Shown piece after piece: positions 26,107 through 34,897 of a DNA stretch of 64,000 bases. The stretch comes from Nitrospirales bacterium (GTDB lineage Bacteria; Nitrospirota; Nitrospiria; Nitrospirales; UBA8639): NCBI GenBank assembly GCA_029261295.1, contig JAJDBP010000006.1:62001-126000 (forward strand), given 5' to 3'. The notes under the pieces were generated by a model. The model was not told where the DNA came from, did not search any database, and was given only the letters and a program-made list of their open reading frames with translations. Positions within the stretch are counted from its first letter, which is position 1. Each line of letters begins with the position of its first letter. The translations under genes and the position numbers were made by a program.

Positions 26107-28005
26107 ATGGTCTACGCCTTAATCCCCCTGCTTCCACTATTGGCCTTTGTGGTCCTTGGTCTCGGTGGTCATATGATCAAGGAGCGGGCCCATTTCATTG
26201 CTGTTCCCGCCGTTATTGGTTCCTTTCTCCTTTCTTTGATGGCCTTAAGCGAAGTGGCAGGAGGAGCTGTCCTGCGCATTCCTCTTTATACCTGGGCCAA
26301 TTCAGGTGACCTCACGATAACATTAGGGTTGTTTATCGATCAGTTGACGGTGGCCATGTTGATGTTGGTCACCATTGTGAGTTCCCTCGTGCATGTGTAT
26401 ACGATCGGTTATATGCATGGTGAACCTGGCTATGCTCGATTCTTTAGTAATATTGCGTTGTTTACGTTTTCAATGTTGATGCTCGTGATGTCTGATAACT
26501 TTCTCCAGCTGTTTGTCTTTTGGGAAGCGGTAGGCCTGTGTTCCTACCTACTGATTGGTCATTGGTATGAACGCGAATCTGCCAGGGCCGCTGCGACCAA
26601 AGCCTTTCTTGTGAATCGTATTGGTGATTTTGGTTTCATGGTGGGGATCTTGTTGGTGTTTGTCACCTTTGGCAGTTTGCAATATCAAGCTGTCTTTTCG
26701 CAACTTGATACCCTTGCTGGAGGAACGGTTAATCTGTTGGCCACGATCGGGGGAAATTGGGAAATCTCTGTGATGACCGTCATTTGCCTCTTTCTGTTTG
26801 TGGGGGCAGTTGGTAAATCAGCTCAGGTTCCCTTGCACGTGTGGCTACCAGATGCCATGGAAGGGCCGACGCCCATTTCTGCGCTCATTCATGCCGCGAC
26901 AATGGTGACCGCCGGGGTCTTCATGGTGGCGCGCTTAGCTCCACTTTATAACCTTTCTCCGGTAGCTATGGATGTCGTCGCGATCGTCGGAGGAATCACG
27001 ATGGTTCTTGGGGCCACCATTGCGATGACCCAGACGGATATCAAACGTGTCGTCGCGTATTCCACGTTGAGTCAGCTGGGATATATGATGATGGCCTGTG
27101 GGCTGGGTGCCTATGTTTCTGGAATGTATCATTTGCTGACCCATGGTGCGTTTAAGGCTTTATTATTCCTGGGATGTGGTGCCGTCATTATTGCCTTGCA
27201 CCATGAACAGGATTTTCGAAAAATGGGCGGATTAAAAGACAAGTTGCCCGTGACCTATTGGACCTTTGTGATTGGTTCCTTGGCATTGGCCGGATTTCCG
27301 TTGACGGCGGGATTTTTCAGTAAAGATGCCTTGCTATTGTCTGCATGGTTGTCCGGTGGTTTGGGACAAGTGCTGACGATTTTGGGATTACTGACTGCTT
27401 TGATGACGGCGTTTTATAGTTTTCGCCTCGTCTTTGTCACGTTTTGGGGTGAATCTCGCGTAGATTCTCATCATGCCGGTCATATTCATGAACCCTCTAA
27501 AACGATGACGGTTCCGCTCTTGATTCTTGCGGTCCTAAGTATTGTAGCCGGGTATATCGGTATCCCTGAATTTCTTGCCCCGGCGTTTCCTGGTGCAGAA
27601 GGTGGTGGACATCATGAAGGGGCGGCGGCAACGGGCATTATGATCGCGGCAACGGCGATGGGAATTTTGGGTATTGCGGGGGCGTATTTTGTGTATGTGA
27701 AGTCACCGGGTTTGCCGGATCGATTAGCGAGTCAATGGCAGTCACTCTATCAATTGTCCTTGAATAAATGGTTCGTGGATGAGGCTTATGATCGAACGGT
27801 GGTGGTGCCAACTTTGAAACTGGCTGATAGCTTATGGAAACGAGTGGATATTGCTGTGATTGATGGTGCGGTCAATGGAGTCGCGCGTGCCGTGGCCTGG
27901 GGAGGATGGGTGACGCGGGTACTTCAAAGTGGACAAGCACAGAACTACGCGCTGGCCATGACGGTCGGCGCCGTAGTGATTCTTGGAGCATTGATTTTCT
28001 TTTAA
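26107..28005 (+). CDS. nuoL: NADH-quinone oxidoreductase subunit L
   Basis: A 632-residue antiporter-like subunit at the distal end of the membrane arm. The proton-antiporter domain holds the conserved Glu of helix 5 (FVFWEAVGLCSYLLIG), the Lys of helix 7 (VGAVGKSAQVPLHVWLPDAMEG) and HAATMVTAGVFMV. The C-terminal lateral-helix region is present, so the length is normal. It starts 4 nt after nuoK. Confidence 0.96.
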   Translation: MVYALIPLLPLLAFVVLGLGGHMIKERAHFIAVPAVIGSFLLSLMALSEVAGGAVLRIPLYTWANSGDLTITLGLFIDQLTVAMLMLVTIVSSLVHVYTIGYMHGEPGYARFFSNIALFTFSMLMLVMSDNFLQLFVFWEAVGLCSYLLIGHWYERESARAAATKAFLVNRIGDFGFMVGILLVFVTFGSLQYQAVFSQLDTLAGGTVNLLATIGGNWEISVMTVICLFLFVGAVGKSAQVPLHVWLPDAMEGPTPISALIHAATMVTAGVFMVARLAPLYNLSPVAMDVVAIVGGITMVLGATIAMTQTDIKRVVAYSTLSQLGYMMMACGLGAYVSGMYHLLTHGAFKALLFLGCGAVIIALHHEQDFRKMGGLKDKLPVTYWTFVIGSLALAGFPLTAGFFSKDALLLSAWLSGGLGQVLTILGLLTALMTAFYSFRLVFVTFWGESRVDSHHAGHIHEPSKTMTVPLLILAVLSIVAGYIGIPEFLAPAFPGAEGGGHHEGAAATGIMIAATAMGILGIAGAYFVYVKSPGLPDRLASQWQSLYQLSLNKWFVDEAYDRTVVVPTLKLADSLWKRVDIAVIDGAVNGVARAVAWGGWVTRVLQSGQAQNYALAMTVGAVVILGALIFF

Positions 28006-28046
28006 AGGTCCTGGTTAAGGCGAAGGATGCAGGAGAACATAATTTC

Positions 28047-29630
28047 GTGAATGAAGTCGTGGCAACCGGGGGCATACCCTGGCTCACGTTGATTCTGGTT
28101 TTGCCCCTGCTTGGGGTTGTTGCCACGTTGCTGGCAGATGAGTCCTTGTCTCGGCCGATTGCGTTGGGGACTTCATTTGTGACTCTTGTGGCGTCGTTAC
28201 CTCTTTGGTTTGCGTTTGATATTGGCAATGCCGGGATGCAATTCGTTGAAAAGCATCAATGGATCGATTCTCCTTCCATCCATTATGCCTTAGGGGTTGA
28301 TGGCATTAGCATGCCTCTAGTACTGCTGACCACCTTTCTCACGCCGTTGTGTATTTTAGTGTCCTGGACGGCGATTGAAACACGAATGAAAGAATTTTTG
28401 ATTAGCTTACTTGTCATGGAAACCGCCACGATTGGGGTCTTCGTGGCCCTAGACTTTGTCCTTTTTTATATCTTTTGGGAAACGATGCTTATTCCCATGT
28501 ATTTGCTGATCGGCGTGTGGGGTGGACCAAACCGCGTGTATGCCGCCATTAAGTTTTTTCTTTATACCCTCGCTGGAAGTATTCTTCTGCTGGTCGCCAT
28601 CTTAGTGCTGTATTTTGAAGGGGGACGAACCTTCGATATTTTGGCGCTCACCCATGCTTCCTACGCTCCGAGTTTACAGGCTCTCTTATTCTGGGCGTTC
28701 TTTGCTGCGTTTGCGGTGAAGGTGCCCATGTTCCCATTTCATACGTGGTTACCGGATGCGCATGTCCAAGCGCCCACGGCAGGCAGTGTCATTCTGGCTA
28801 GTGTGTTGTTGAAGTTGGGAACGTATGGATTTCTCCGATTTTCGTTGCCAATGTTGCCAGATGCATCAGTCACCTTTACCCCAATCATCATGACCTTGTC
28901 GATAATTGCCATTATTTATGGGGCGTATATGGCTCTTGCCCAAAGTGACATTAAGAAACTCATCGCCTATTCCAGTGTGAGTCACATGGGGTTTGTGACG
29001 TTGGGGATTTTTACTTTCAATGCCCAAGGAATCGAGGGCGCGGTGCTTCAGATGATCAATCATGGGATAACGACGGGTGCGCTCTTTATGTGTGTGGGTA
29101 TCATTTATGAGCGCACGCATAGCCGCGAAATAACCGACAATGGTGGGTTAGCCAATGCGATGCCGAAATATGCAACATTCTTAGTTATTTTTGCTTTGTC
29201 TTCAGTTGGGCTGCCAGGTATGAATAGTTTTGTCGGTGAGTTTTTGGTGTTGGTTGGTGTGTTCGCCTGGGATAAATTTACGGCGACATTGGCTGCATTG
29301 GGGATTATCTTAGCTGCAGTATATATTTTATATTTGGTTCAGCGAATTGTGTATGGTCCAGCTTCTCCCAAAATGCTTCCAAAATTATCTGACCTCAATA
29401 CCCGAGAATTTGGCATGTTGGTGCCATTAGTGGTTCTAGTGTTTTGGATTGGGCTTTATCCAAAGCCGCTCTTGGATGTGATGCATGCGAGTGTGGAACG
29501 CGTGGTTGCTTCGCAATCCGCATCCGTTATTGTGCAACGCGATGGTGTCCCACCGGATCATCATGCCTTGGCCATGTCCGAAGGTATTTCTCCACGTTTG
29601 ACTCCTCTTGAATTCGGGGCAGAGCCATGA
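28047..29630 (+). CDS. nuoM: NADH-quinone oxidoreductase subunit M
   Basis: About 527 residues from the GTG at 28047, chosen because AGGAG lies 11 nt before it. The frame stays open back to 27906, but that part overlaps the end of nuoL and encodes a charged non-homologous stretch. Family marks are FYIFWETMLIPMYLLIGVWG (Glu of helix 5), AFAVKVPMFPFHTWLPDAH (Lys of helix 7) and SSVSHMGFVTLGIF. The last codons overlap nuoN (ATGA). There is a single NuoM here. Confidence 0.95.
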   Translation: MNEVVATGGIPWLTLILVLPLLGVVATLLADESLSRPIALGTSFVTLVASLPLWFAFDIGNAGMQFVEKHQWIDSPSIHYALGVDGISMPLVLLTTFLTPLCILVSWTAIETRMKEFLISLLVMETATIGVFVALDFVLFYIFWETMLIPMYLLIGVWGGPNRVYAAIKFFLYTLAGSILLLVAILVLYFEGGRTFDILALTHASYAPSLQALLFWAFFAAFAVKVPMFPFHTWLPDAHVQAPTAGSVILASVLLKLGTYGFLRFSLPMLPDASVTFTPIIMTLSIIAIIYGAYMALAQSDIKKLIAYSSVSHMGFVTLGIFTFNAQGIEGAVLQMINHGITTGALFMCVGIIYERTHSREITDNGGLANAMPKYATFLVIFALSSVGLPGMNSFVGEFLVLVGVFAWDKFTATLAALGIILAAVYILYLVQRIVYGPASPKMLPKLSDLNTREFGMLVPLVVLVFWIGLYPKPLLDVMHASVERVVASQSASVIVQRDGVPPDHHALAMSEGISPRLTPLEFGAEP

Positions 29631-31108
29631 GCCTTCCACTTACTGATCTTGTCACGATCCTTCCTGAATTGCTCATTGTGGGAATGGCTTGTCTGATTCT
29701 TGTTCTTGATCCTATTACGCCAACAGGCAAAAAAGATTTCCTGGCTTGGATGAGTCTCGGCGTCTTAGGAGTCTGTGCGTTCATCACCATGGCAGATTTT
29801 GGTGAGAGTACCGTCGCGTTTAGCGGATTGGTGGTGATGGATGCCTATGCGGCTTTCTGGAAAATGTTGTTGTATCTGGTGAGTGGGCTCACCATTTTAT
29901 TATCCATGAGTTATCTTAAAGTAGAAAAAATCGACCTGGCAGAATATTTTGCCTTTGTGTTGTTGGCTTTAGCAGGCATGATGGTGATGGTGTCGGGTGC
30001 CGATTTGTTGACGATTTATCTAGGCATCGAACTCATGTCCATTACACTCTATATCATGGCTGGGTTTAAACGATTTGAAGCGCGGTCGATTGAAGCCTCC
30101 GCTAAATATTTTGTGCTAGGAGCTTTTTCTTCGGGCATCCTTCTATATGGGATTTCCCTTCTGTTCGGAGTGACCGGTAGCACGCGTCTAAGCGAAATCG
30201 CCGCTGTGATCAATGGGCCAGCACTCGATGACCCGCTTATGCTCTTGGCGCTTATGCTGATTATTGTCGGATTTGGATTTAAAGTCGCGGCAGTACCTTT
30301 TCATATGTGGACACCGGATGTGTATGAAGGCGCTCCGACTTCGGTTACCGCGTTTATGGCTGTGGCCTCAAAGGCCGCGAGTTTTGCGGCGTTCCTCCGT
30401 GTGCTTTTGGAAGCTTTTGGCGGGGTAAAGCCCCATTGGAATGTCTTAATTCTGGCAGTGTGCTTAATCACCGTGGCCTTGGGAAATTTGGTCGCGATTG
30501 TCCAAACCAATGTCAAACGGATGTTGGCCTATTCGAGTATTGCGCATGCAGGCTATGCCCTCGTTGGAGTGGTCGTGGCAGGTTGGATTGGAGTCGATCC
30601 AGATATTTCCTCTCGAGGGGTATCCAGCCTCATGCTCTATCTTGCCATATATTCGTTCATGACTATTGGGGCATTTGCCATGGTGGCTATTTTGCGAAAT
30701 GGTGGTTTGGAAGGAGAAAACATCGAGGATTTTACGGGGTTAGCCAAACGCCATAAGGGTGGGGCATTTCTTATGCTGGTCTTTATGGTATCTCTCGCAG
30801 GCATTCCTCCTACTGCTGGGTTTATTGGGAAATTTTATCTCTTTATGGCTGCCGTTAATGCAGGTTTAGCCTGGTTAGCTATTTTCGGATTGGTCTTTGC
30901 TGCTATATCCGCCTTTTATTATTTGCGAATTGTGATGGTGATGTACATGCGGGAGCCATCTCCTGAACAAGAGAAAAATACGCGTCTAGTGCTCTCTCCA
31001 CAAATTTCTGTCGTCCTTGCCTGCGCCGTGGCGGGTGTCGTCTTACTAGGAGTCTTTCCTGGTCCATTAGTCTCCATCGCCGACCTATCCGTCCTTCCCC
31101 TAAAGTAG
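29627..31108 (+). CDS. nuoN: NADH-quinone oxidoreductase subunit N
   Basis: A 493-residue antiporter-like subunit: LLTIYLGIELMSITLYIMAG (Glu of helix 5), FKVAAVPFHMWTPDVYEGAP (Lys of helix 7) and MLAYSSIAHAGYALVG. It is translationally coupled to nuoM by a 4-bp overlap and is the last nuo gene. It converges on the ankyrin gene; the 140 bp between them contain no convincing terminator hairpin. Confidence 0.96.
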   Translation: MSLPLTDLVTILPELLIVGMACLILVLDPITPTGKKDFLAWMSLGVLGVCAFITMADFGESTVAFSGLVVMDAYAAFWKMLLYLVSGLTILLSMSYLKVEKIDLAEYFAFVLLALAGMMVMVSGADLLTIYLGIELMSITLYIMAGFKRFEARSIEASAKYFVLGAFSSGILLYGISLLFGVTGSTRLSEIAAVINGPALDDPLMLLALMLIIVGFGFKVAAVPFHMWTPDVYEGAPTSVTAFMAVASKAASFAAFLRVLLEAFGGVKPHWNVLILAVCLITVALGNLVAIVQTNVKRMLAYSSIAHAGYALVGVVVAGWIGVDPDISSRGVSSLMLYLAIYSFMTIGAFAMVAILRNGGLEGENIEDFTGLAKRHKGGAFLMLVFMVSLAGIPPTAGFIGKFYLFMAAVNAGLAWLAIFGLVFAAISAFYYLRIVMVMYMREPSPEQEKNTRLVLSPQISVVLACAVAGVVLLGVFPGPLVSIADLSVLPLK

Positions 31109-31248
31109 CCTTCCCCGATTTTCCTAGCTTTTTCGTTTGAATACATTCAAGAATTTACATGGATTTACCGTATTTCCAAATTCGCGGTGGAACCAACTGG
31201 AAAAAAGTTTTAGGAAATAACTGACTGTAGGTAGCGGAAATTAAATGA

Positions 31249-32022
31249 TTATGAGGTTTGGATGGAGCAGGTTTGCAAAATCTCTTGGAGGGCTGAGGCG
31301 ACCCTCTTCATCGTTTTTTTCTGTATGTGTTGAATTGGTTGCGTTAGAGGGGAGCAACTAGCTCCATGGGAAAGAAGATATTCGGTAACGCCGACATGCC
31401 CCGTCAGTGCCGCGGAATAGAGTGGAGTGATGCCTATGGCGTTGGTGGCATTGATTGGCGCGCCAGCTTCCAGAAGCAGCCGGATCAGATCCGTATTTCC
31501 TGTTTGTGCGGCTACATGGAGTGCTGTCCAGCCCTCGGTAAGTGGAGTATGAACGTTTGCCCCATTGGCTAACAAAAATGCGACCATTCGTTGATGGCCT
31601 TCTTGAACTGCTATATGGAGCGGAGCGGCCCCATTTCCTGATCCATTTATGTGCGCGCGGTATTTTAGTAAGAGTTTCGCTATATCGACATGGCCCCCTT
31701 TGGCCGCGAAATGCATGGGCGTCCAGATTGATTGATAGATGGCATGAACGTCTGCCCCTTCCTCGAGCAATAGGTGTGTCAGGGGAATTTGTCCGAGACG
31801 GGCAGTAAGATGTAAGGGGGTGGCTCCTTGGGCTGTTCGTTCATTCACGTTGGCCCCTTGGGAAACGAGCAATCGAACACGTGAGAGGTTTCTTGCTTCA
31901 ATGGCTTGAAAAATGTCTTGGGGTGGAGAAGTGCTCCATCCAGATGTCAGAAAGATTGAAAGCGCAAGACCAAGACCTAACCCCACATATTTGATGATCT
32001 TGAATTCCGCGGTCTGTGGCAT
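31249..32022 (-). CDS. Secreted ankyrin-repeat protein
   Basis: A 257-residue protein with an N-terminal hydrophobic segment (about residues 10-30, signal peptide or anchor) followed by six ankyrin repeats. The repeat pattern GATPLHLTARLGQIPLTHLLLEEGAD recurs with WTPMHFAAKGGHVDIAKLL, AAPLHIAVQEGH, WTALHVAAQTGN and ITPLYSAALTGH (shown in parts). Ankyrin solenoids mediate protein contacts; in bacteria such secreted forms are often envelope or inhibitor-type proteins. No partner is suggested by the neighbours. A 13-nt poly-G/C run lies about 135 bp upstream of its start. Confidence 0.85.
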   Translation of the reverse strand: MPQTAEFKIIKYVGLGLGLALSIFLTSGWSTSPPQDIFQAIEARNLSRVRLLVSQGANVNERTAQGATPLHLTARLGQIPLTHLLLEEGADVHAIYQSIWTPMHFAAKGGHVDIAKLLLKYRAHINGSGNGAAPLHIAVQEGHQRMVAFLLANGANVHTPLTEGWTALHVAAQTGNTDLIRLLLEAGAPINATNAIGITPLYSAALTGHVGVTEYLLSHGASCSPLTQPIQHIQKKTMKRVASALQEILQTCSIQTS

Positions 32023-32155
32023 GGGTGTTTTGGGCTCCGAAAAGCGATTGAGGCCTTTCCCTGAGACGGGGCTGTTTCAATGAGATCTGGAGTGTAGGAA
32101 ACAAGATCAGTTGATGAGGGGCTATTCCCCTTTTGGCGGGGCTATAAGGAAATGC

Positions 32156-32168
32156 GGGGGGGGGGGGG
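32156..32168. repeat. G13 homopolymer tract upstream of the ankyrin gene
   Basis: Thirteen consecutive G on the plus strand (C on the coding strand of the flanking minus-strand genes). It lies in the spacer between the ankyrin gene and the gene at 32270-32971. Runs of this length are prone to slippage in replication and in sequencing. Confidence 0.9.
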
Positions 32169-32269
32169 AGTTGAAAAAGAAGAGCTTTGGAGACGGAAAT
32201 CCGAAGAAAGAAAATATCTTTACGACAATGGATCGTAGGGCTGAATGAACAGGTTTGGTGGGTGTTAAT

Positions 32270-32971
32270 TTAGGAGGAAATTTTTTCCAAGTCTATTTGT
32301 TGTGGGGTGGTCGCTTGAAATTTGGCAAGTTGGTCTGCTTGGAACAAGAGTCCTTCCATGACATTTTGCCAATGCTTGGCCGTGGTGATCGCTTTCTCGA
32401 AGACAATGCCTCCTTCTTTGGTTTCCATATTGAGGAAATTGATTAAATGGATGGGCTCATTTTCATCATGAATCAAAATGACTAAATCAATTCGCTGAGT
32501 AGGTCCCTGGGTAGATTCAATATGTAAACTTTGGACAAGGCCTTCTTTTGGTATTTGTACTTCGTCAAAAAAATCTATGGACTCTTGGGGGTAGGTTCGT
32601 TTTTTCTCTCTCAACATTTCCCCATTATTCACTAAAAATACACCAATTAAATCGGTGATCGGGAGGACGAGCGGTGGGGACTCTGGAGATTTAAAAAGGC
32701 AAATTTGATGTGTGTGTTCACTAATGGCGATCCCTCCCAGGTTATCTTTTCCCATAAACATTTGAGAGGGAATGAAATCTGTTCCTTCAACTGTCTGGGA
32801 GGAGGTTTTGCGGGTTCTGGCAGTCAGGCCCAGAGAAAAAATAATACCTCCAGCAATGACGATAACCGTAAACCCTAGAAAAGGAAAAATCAGATCCATT
32901 GATAGAAAAAAGAGCGATCTTAATGAATTGCCAGTAGAATAACTGTCAGTTGGGATCTCAAGAACACTCAT
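32270..32971 (-). CDS. Single-pass membrane protein of unknown function
   Basis: A 233-residue protein with one hydrophobic helix at about residues 27-50 (LIFPFLGFTVIVIAGGIIFS) and a soluble C-terminal domain of mixed strands and helices. There is no motif I recognise. An ATG at 32899 (residue 25) would start just before the helix and is an alternative, since neither start has a good ribosome site. It is transcribed away from purH and toward the ankyrin gene. Confidence 0.65.
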   Translation of the reverse strand: MSVLEIPTDSYSTGNSLRSLFFLSMDLIFPFLGFTVIVIAGGIIFSLGLTARTRKTSSQTVEGTDFIPSQMFMGKDNLGGIAISEHTHQICLFKSPESPPLVLPITDLIGVFLVNNGEMLREKKRTYPQESIDFFDEVQIPKEGLVQSLHIESTQGPTQRIDLVILIHDENEPIHLINFLNMETKEGGIVFEKAITTAKHWQNVMEGLLFQADQLAKFQATTPQQIDLEKISS

Positions 32972-33093
32972 ACTTTTCGGAAGTGGGTAAGAACCCCTTT
33001 AATCAAAATTTTGAAAATTCTGATATGTTTTCGTCACTCAGATGGAAGGTCTGTGGTGGCTTATCAATGGTTTTTTCCTGTCTGGTTATGTCG

Positions 33094-33132
33094 GTGGCCT
33101 TAAAGATTGTCAATCTATGAAAATAAGGCCAC
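33094..33132 (+). other. Nested hairpin in the purH leader
   Basis: The outer arms GTGGCCTTA (33094-33102) and TAAGGCCAC (33124-33132) pair perfectly over 9 bp and enclose a second hairpin, AGATT-GTC-AATCT (33104-33116). It lies 128 nt before the purH ATG. A run of six T follows about 20 nt later. It could be a folded mRNA leader or a protein-binding site; I do not recognise a known riboswitch. Confidence 0.4.
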
Positions 33133-33259
33133 TCCAGACTGCAATAAGACGGTTTTTTCTCTAGCTTGCAGGAGATTCGTTGAAGTTCATAACACTGTTT
33201 GGTAAGCTGCTGATCCTGTTTTTTTTCACTCTTTTCACGATACATCGATAGGGGAAATC

Positions 33260-34816
33260 ATGGCACAGTTGGGGAAAGCGCTGATTAGCGTCTCGGACAA
33301 GACTGGTGTTGAAGCAATGGCGAAGGGGCTTGTGGGCCTTGGTGCTGATATTCTTTCCACCGGCGGGACGGCCAAAATGTTACATGAAGCTGGGGTTGAA
33401 GTGACTGAAGTGGCGAAGTATACCGGGTTTCCGGAAATCATGAATGGCCGGGTGAAAACATTACACCCCAAAATTCATGGAGGCCTCTTAGGCCGGCGTT
33501 CCGTGGAGGCGCACATGCAACAAATGAAGGAGCAGGATATTTCCCCCATTGATGTTGTCGTGGTGAATCTCTATCCCTTTGAGTCGACCATTGCTAAACC
33601 TGGTTGTACCTTTGAAGAAGCGATTGAAAATATCGATATTGGGGGGCCGTCGATGTTGCGCTCGGCGGCGAAAAATCATGAGGATGTCTTGGTCGTTGTC
33701 GATCCTCAAGATTACATCCGAGTAATAGAAGCTCTGCAATCAGGAACCGTGTCTTTGAGTTTGCGACGAGAACTGGCCAAAAAAGTATTTTTTCACACGG
33801 CCCAGTATGACAGTCTCATTGCGAATTACCTTAATGCACAACTAGCCGAGTCAACTGAGCAAAAACTACCCTCCTTGTTGACGGTCACGTATGAAAAAGT
33901 TGATGACCTTCGCTATGGCGAAAACCCGCACCAGGTTGGGGCGGTTTATCAAGATCGGCAGACCACGGAAGCTTCAGTCTGTCAAGCCAAGCAACTTCAT
34001 GGAAAAGCCATGTCCTACAATAACTACCTGGATGCTAACTCAGCGTTGGAGTTAGCCAAGGAATTTGATGAAACAGCTGTCGTCATCGTCAAACATAATA
34101 ATCCTTGTGGGGTGGCGTTGGGCGATACAGCGGTTGAGGCCTATGTGCGGGCGCGGGAAACGGATCCCATATCAGCATTTGGTGGGGTTATTGCCTGCAA
34201 CCGTGATGTGGATGTCGCCATGGCCAAGGAAGTGACATCTACCTTTGTGGAAGTCTTGATTGCTCCAGCATTTACCGAAGAGGCTTTGACCGAATTGCAA
34301 CGTAAAAAGGATTTGCGTTTGCTTGCGGTTGGGTCATTAGAAACCTCGCAACGCGATAATTTAGATATGAAGAAAATCGTGGGTGGAATATTGGTTCAAG
34401 ATCGAGATTTGGGATCGTTGCGGGATTTAGGTGACTTGAGCATTCCCTCTCAACGACAACCAACGAATGAAGAATATCAAGCCTGTGATTTCGCGTGGAA
34501 AGTTTGTAAGCATGTGAAGTCCAATGCCATTGTCTTTGCCACATCTCAACAAACGGTAGGCATCGGTGCAGGTCAAATGAGTCGTGTCGATTCCGTAAAG
34601 CTCGCTACCATGAAAGCCCAACTTCCAATTAAAGGCTGTGTGATGGCGTCAGATGCCTTCTTCCCCTTTCGTGATGGTATTGATGCAGCAGTAAGTGCTG
34701 GTATCACCGCAGTTATACAACCAGGGGGCTCGATTCGAGATAAGGAAATCATTCAAGCGGTAGATGAGCAACAAGTGGCCATGATTCTGACAGGAATGCG
34801 CCACTTTCGGCATTAG
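33260..34816 (+). CDS. purH: Bifunctional AICAR formyltransferase / IMP cyclohydrolase
   Basis: A 518-residue PurH performing the last two steps of IMP synthesis. The N-terminal MGS-like cyclohydrolase domain begins KALISVSDKTGVEAMAKGL and includes FPEIMNGRVKTLHPKIHGG. The C-terminal transformylase holds LRYGENPHQ and the catalytic-loop motif VIVKHNNPCGVALG. The length is standard. The ATG at 33260 has an AGGGG ribosome site. purD follows after 81 bp, so the two probably form a unit. Confidence 0.97.
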   Translation: MAQLGKALISVSDKTGVEAMAKGLVGLGADILSTGGTAKMLHEAGVEVTEVAKYTGFPEIMNGRVKTLHPKIHGGLLGRRSVEAHMQQMKEQDISPIDVVVVNLYPFESTIAKPGCTFEEAIENIDIGGPSMLRSAAKNHEDVLVVVDPQDYIRVIEALQSGTVSLSLRRELAKKVFFHTAQYDSLIANYLNAQLAESTEQKLPSLLTVTYEKVDDLRYGENPHQVGAVYQDRQTTEASVCQAKQLHGKAMSYNNYLDANSALELAKEFDETAVVIVKHNNPCGVALGDTAVEAYVRARETDPISAFGGVIACNRDVDVAMAKEVTSTFVEVLIAPAFTEEALTELQRKKDLRLLAVGSLETSQRDNLDMKKIVGGILVQDRDLGSLRDLGDLSIPSQRQPTNEEYQACDFAWKVCKHVKSNAIVFATSQQTVGIGAGQMSRVDSVKLATMKAQLPIKGCVMASDAFFPFRDGIDAAVSAGITAVIQPGGSIRDKEIIQAVDEQQVAMILTGMRHFRH

Positions 34817-34897
34817 ATTCTGGAGCACCCTCTTCTTGGTATGAACGTTATCGACCTTCCATACATGTATCATCCTGATCTTTCTCATTAAACGATC

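Noticed and set aside
27906-28046. Upstream extension of nuoM overlapping nuoL by about 100 bp
   Set aside because: The extra residues are charged and unlike NuoM; a GTG at 28047 with AGGAG upstream gives the expected N-terminus.
26107-31108. Second NuoM or extra antiporter subunit, as reported for some Nitrospira complex I variants
   Set aside because: Only one each of L, M and N is present; the operon is the standard 13-gene set with a C-D fusion.
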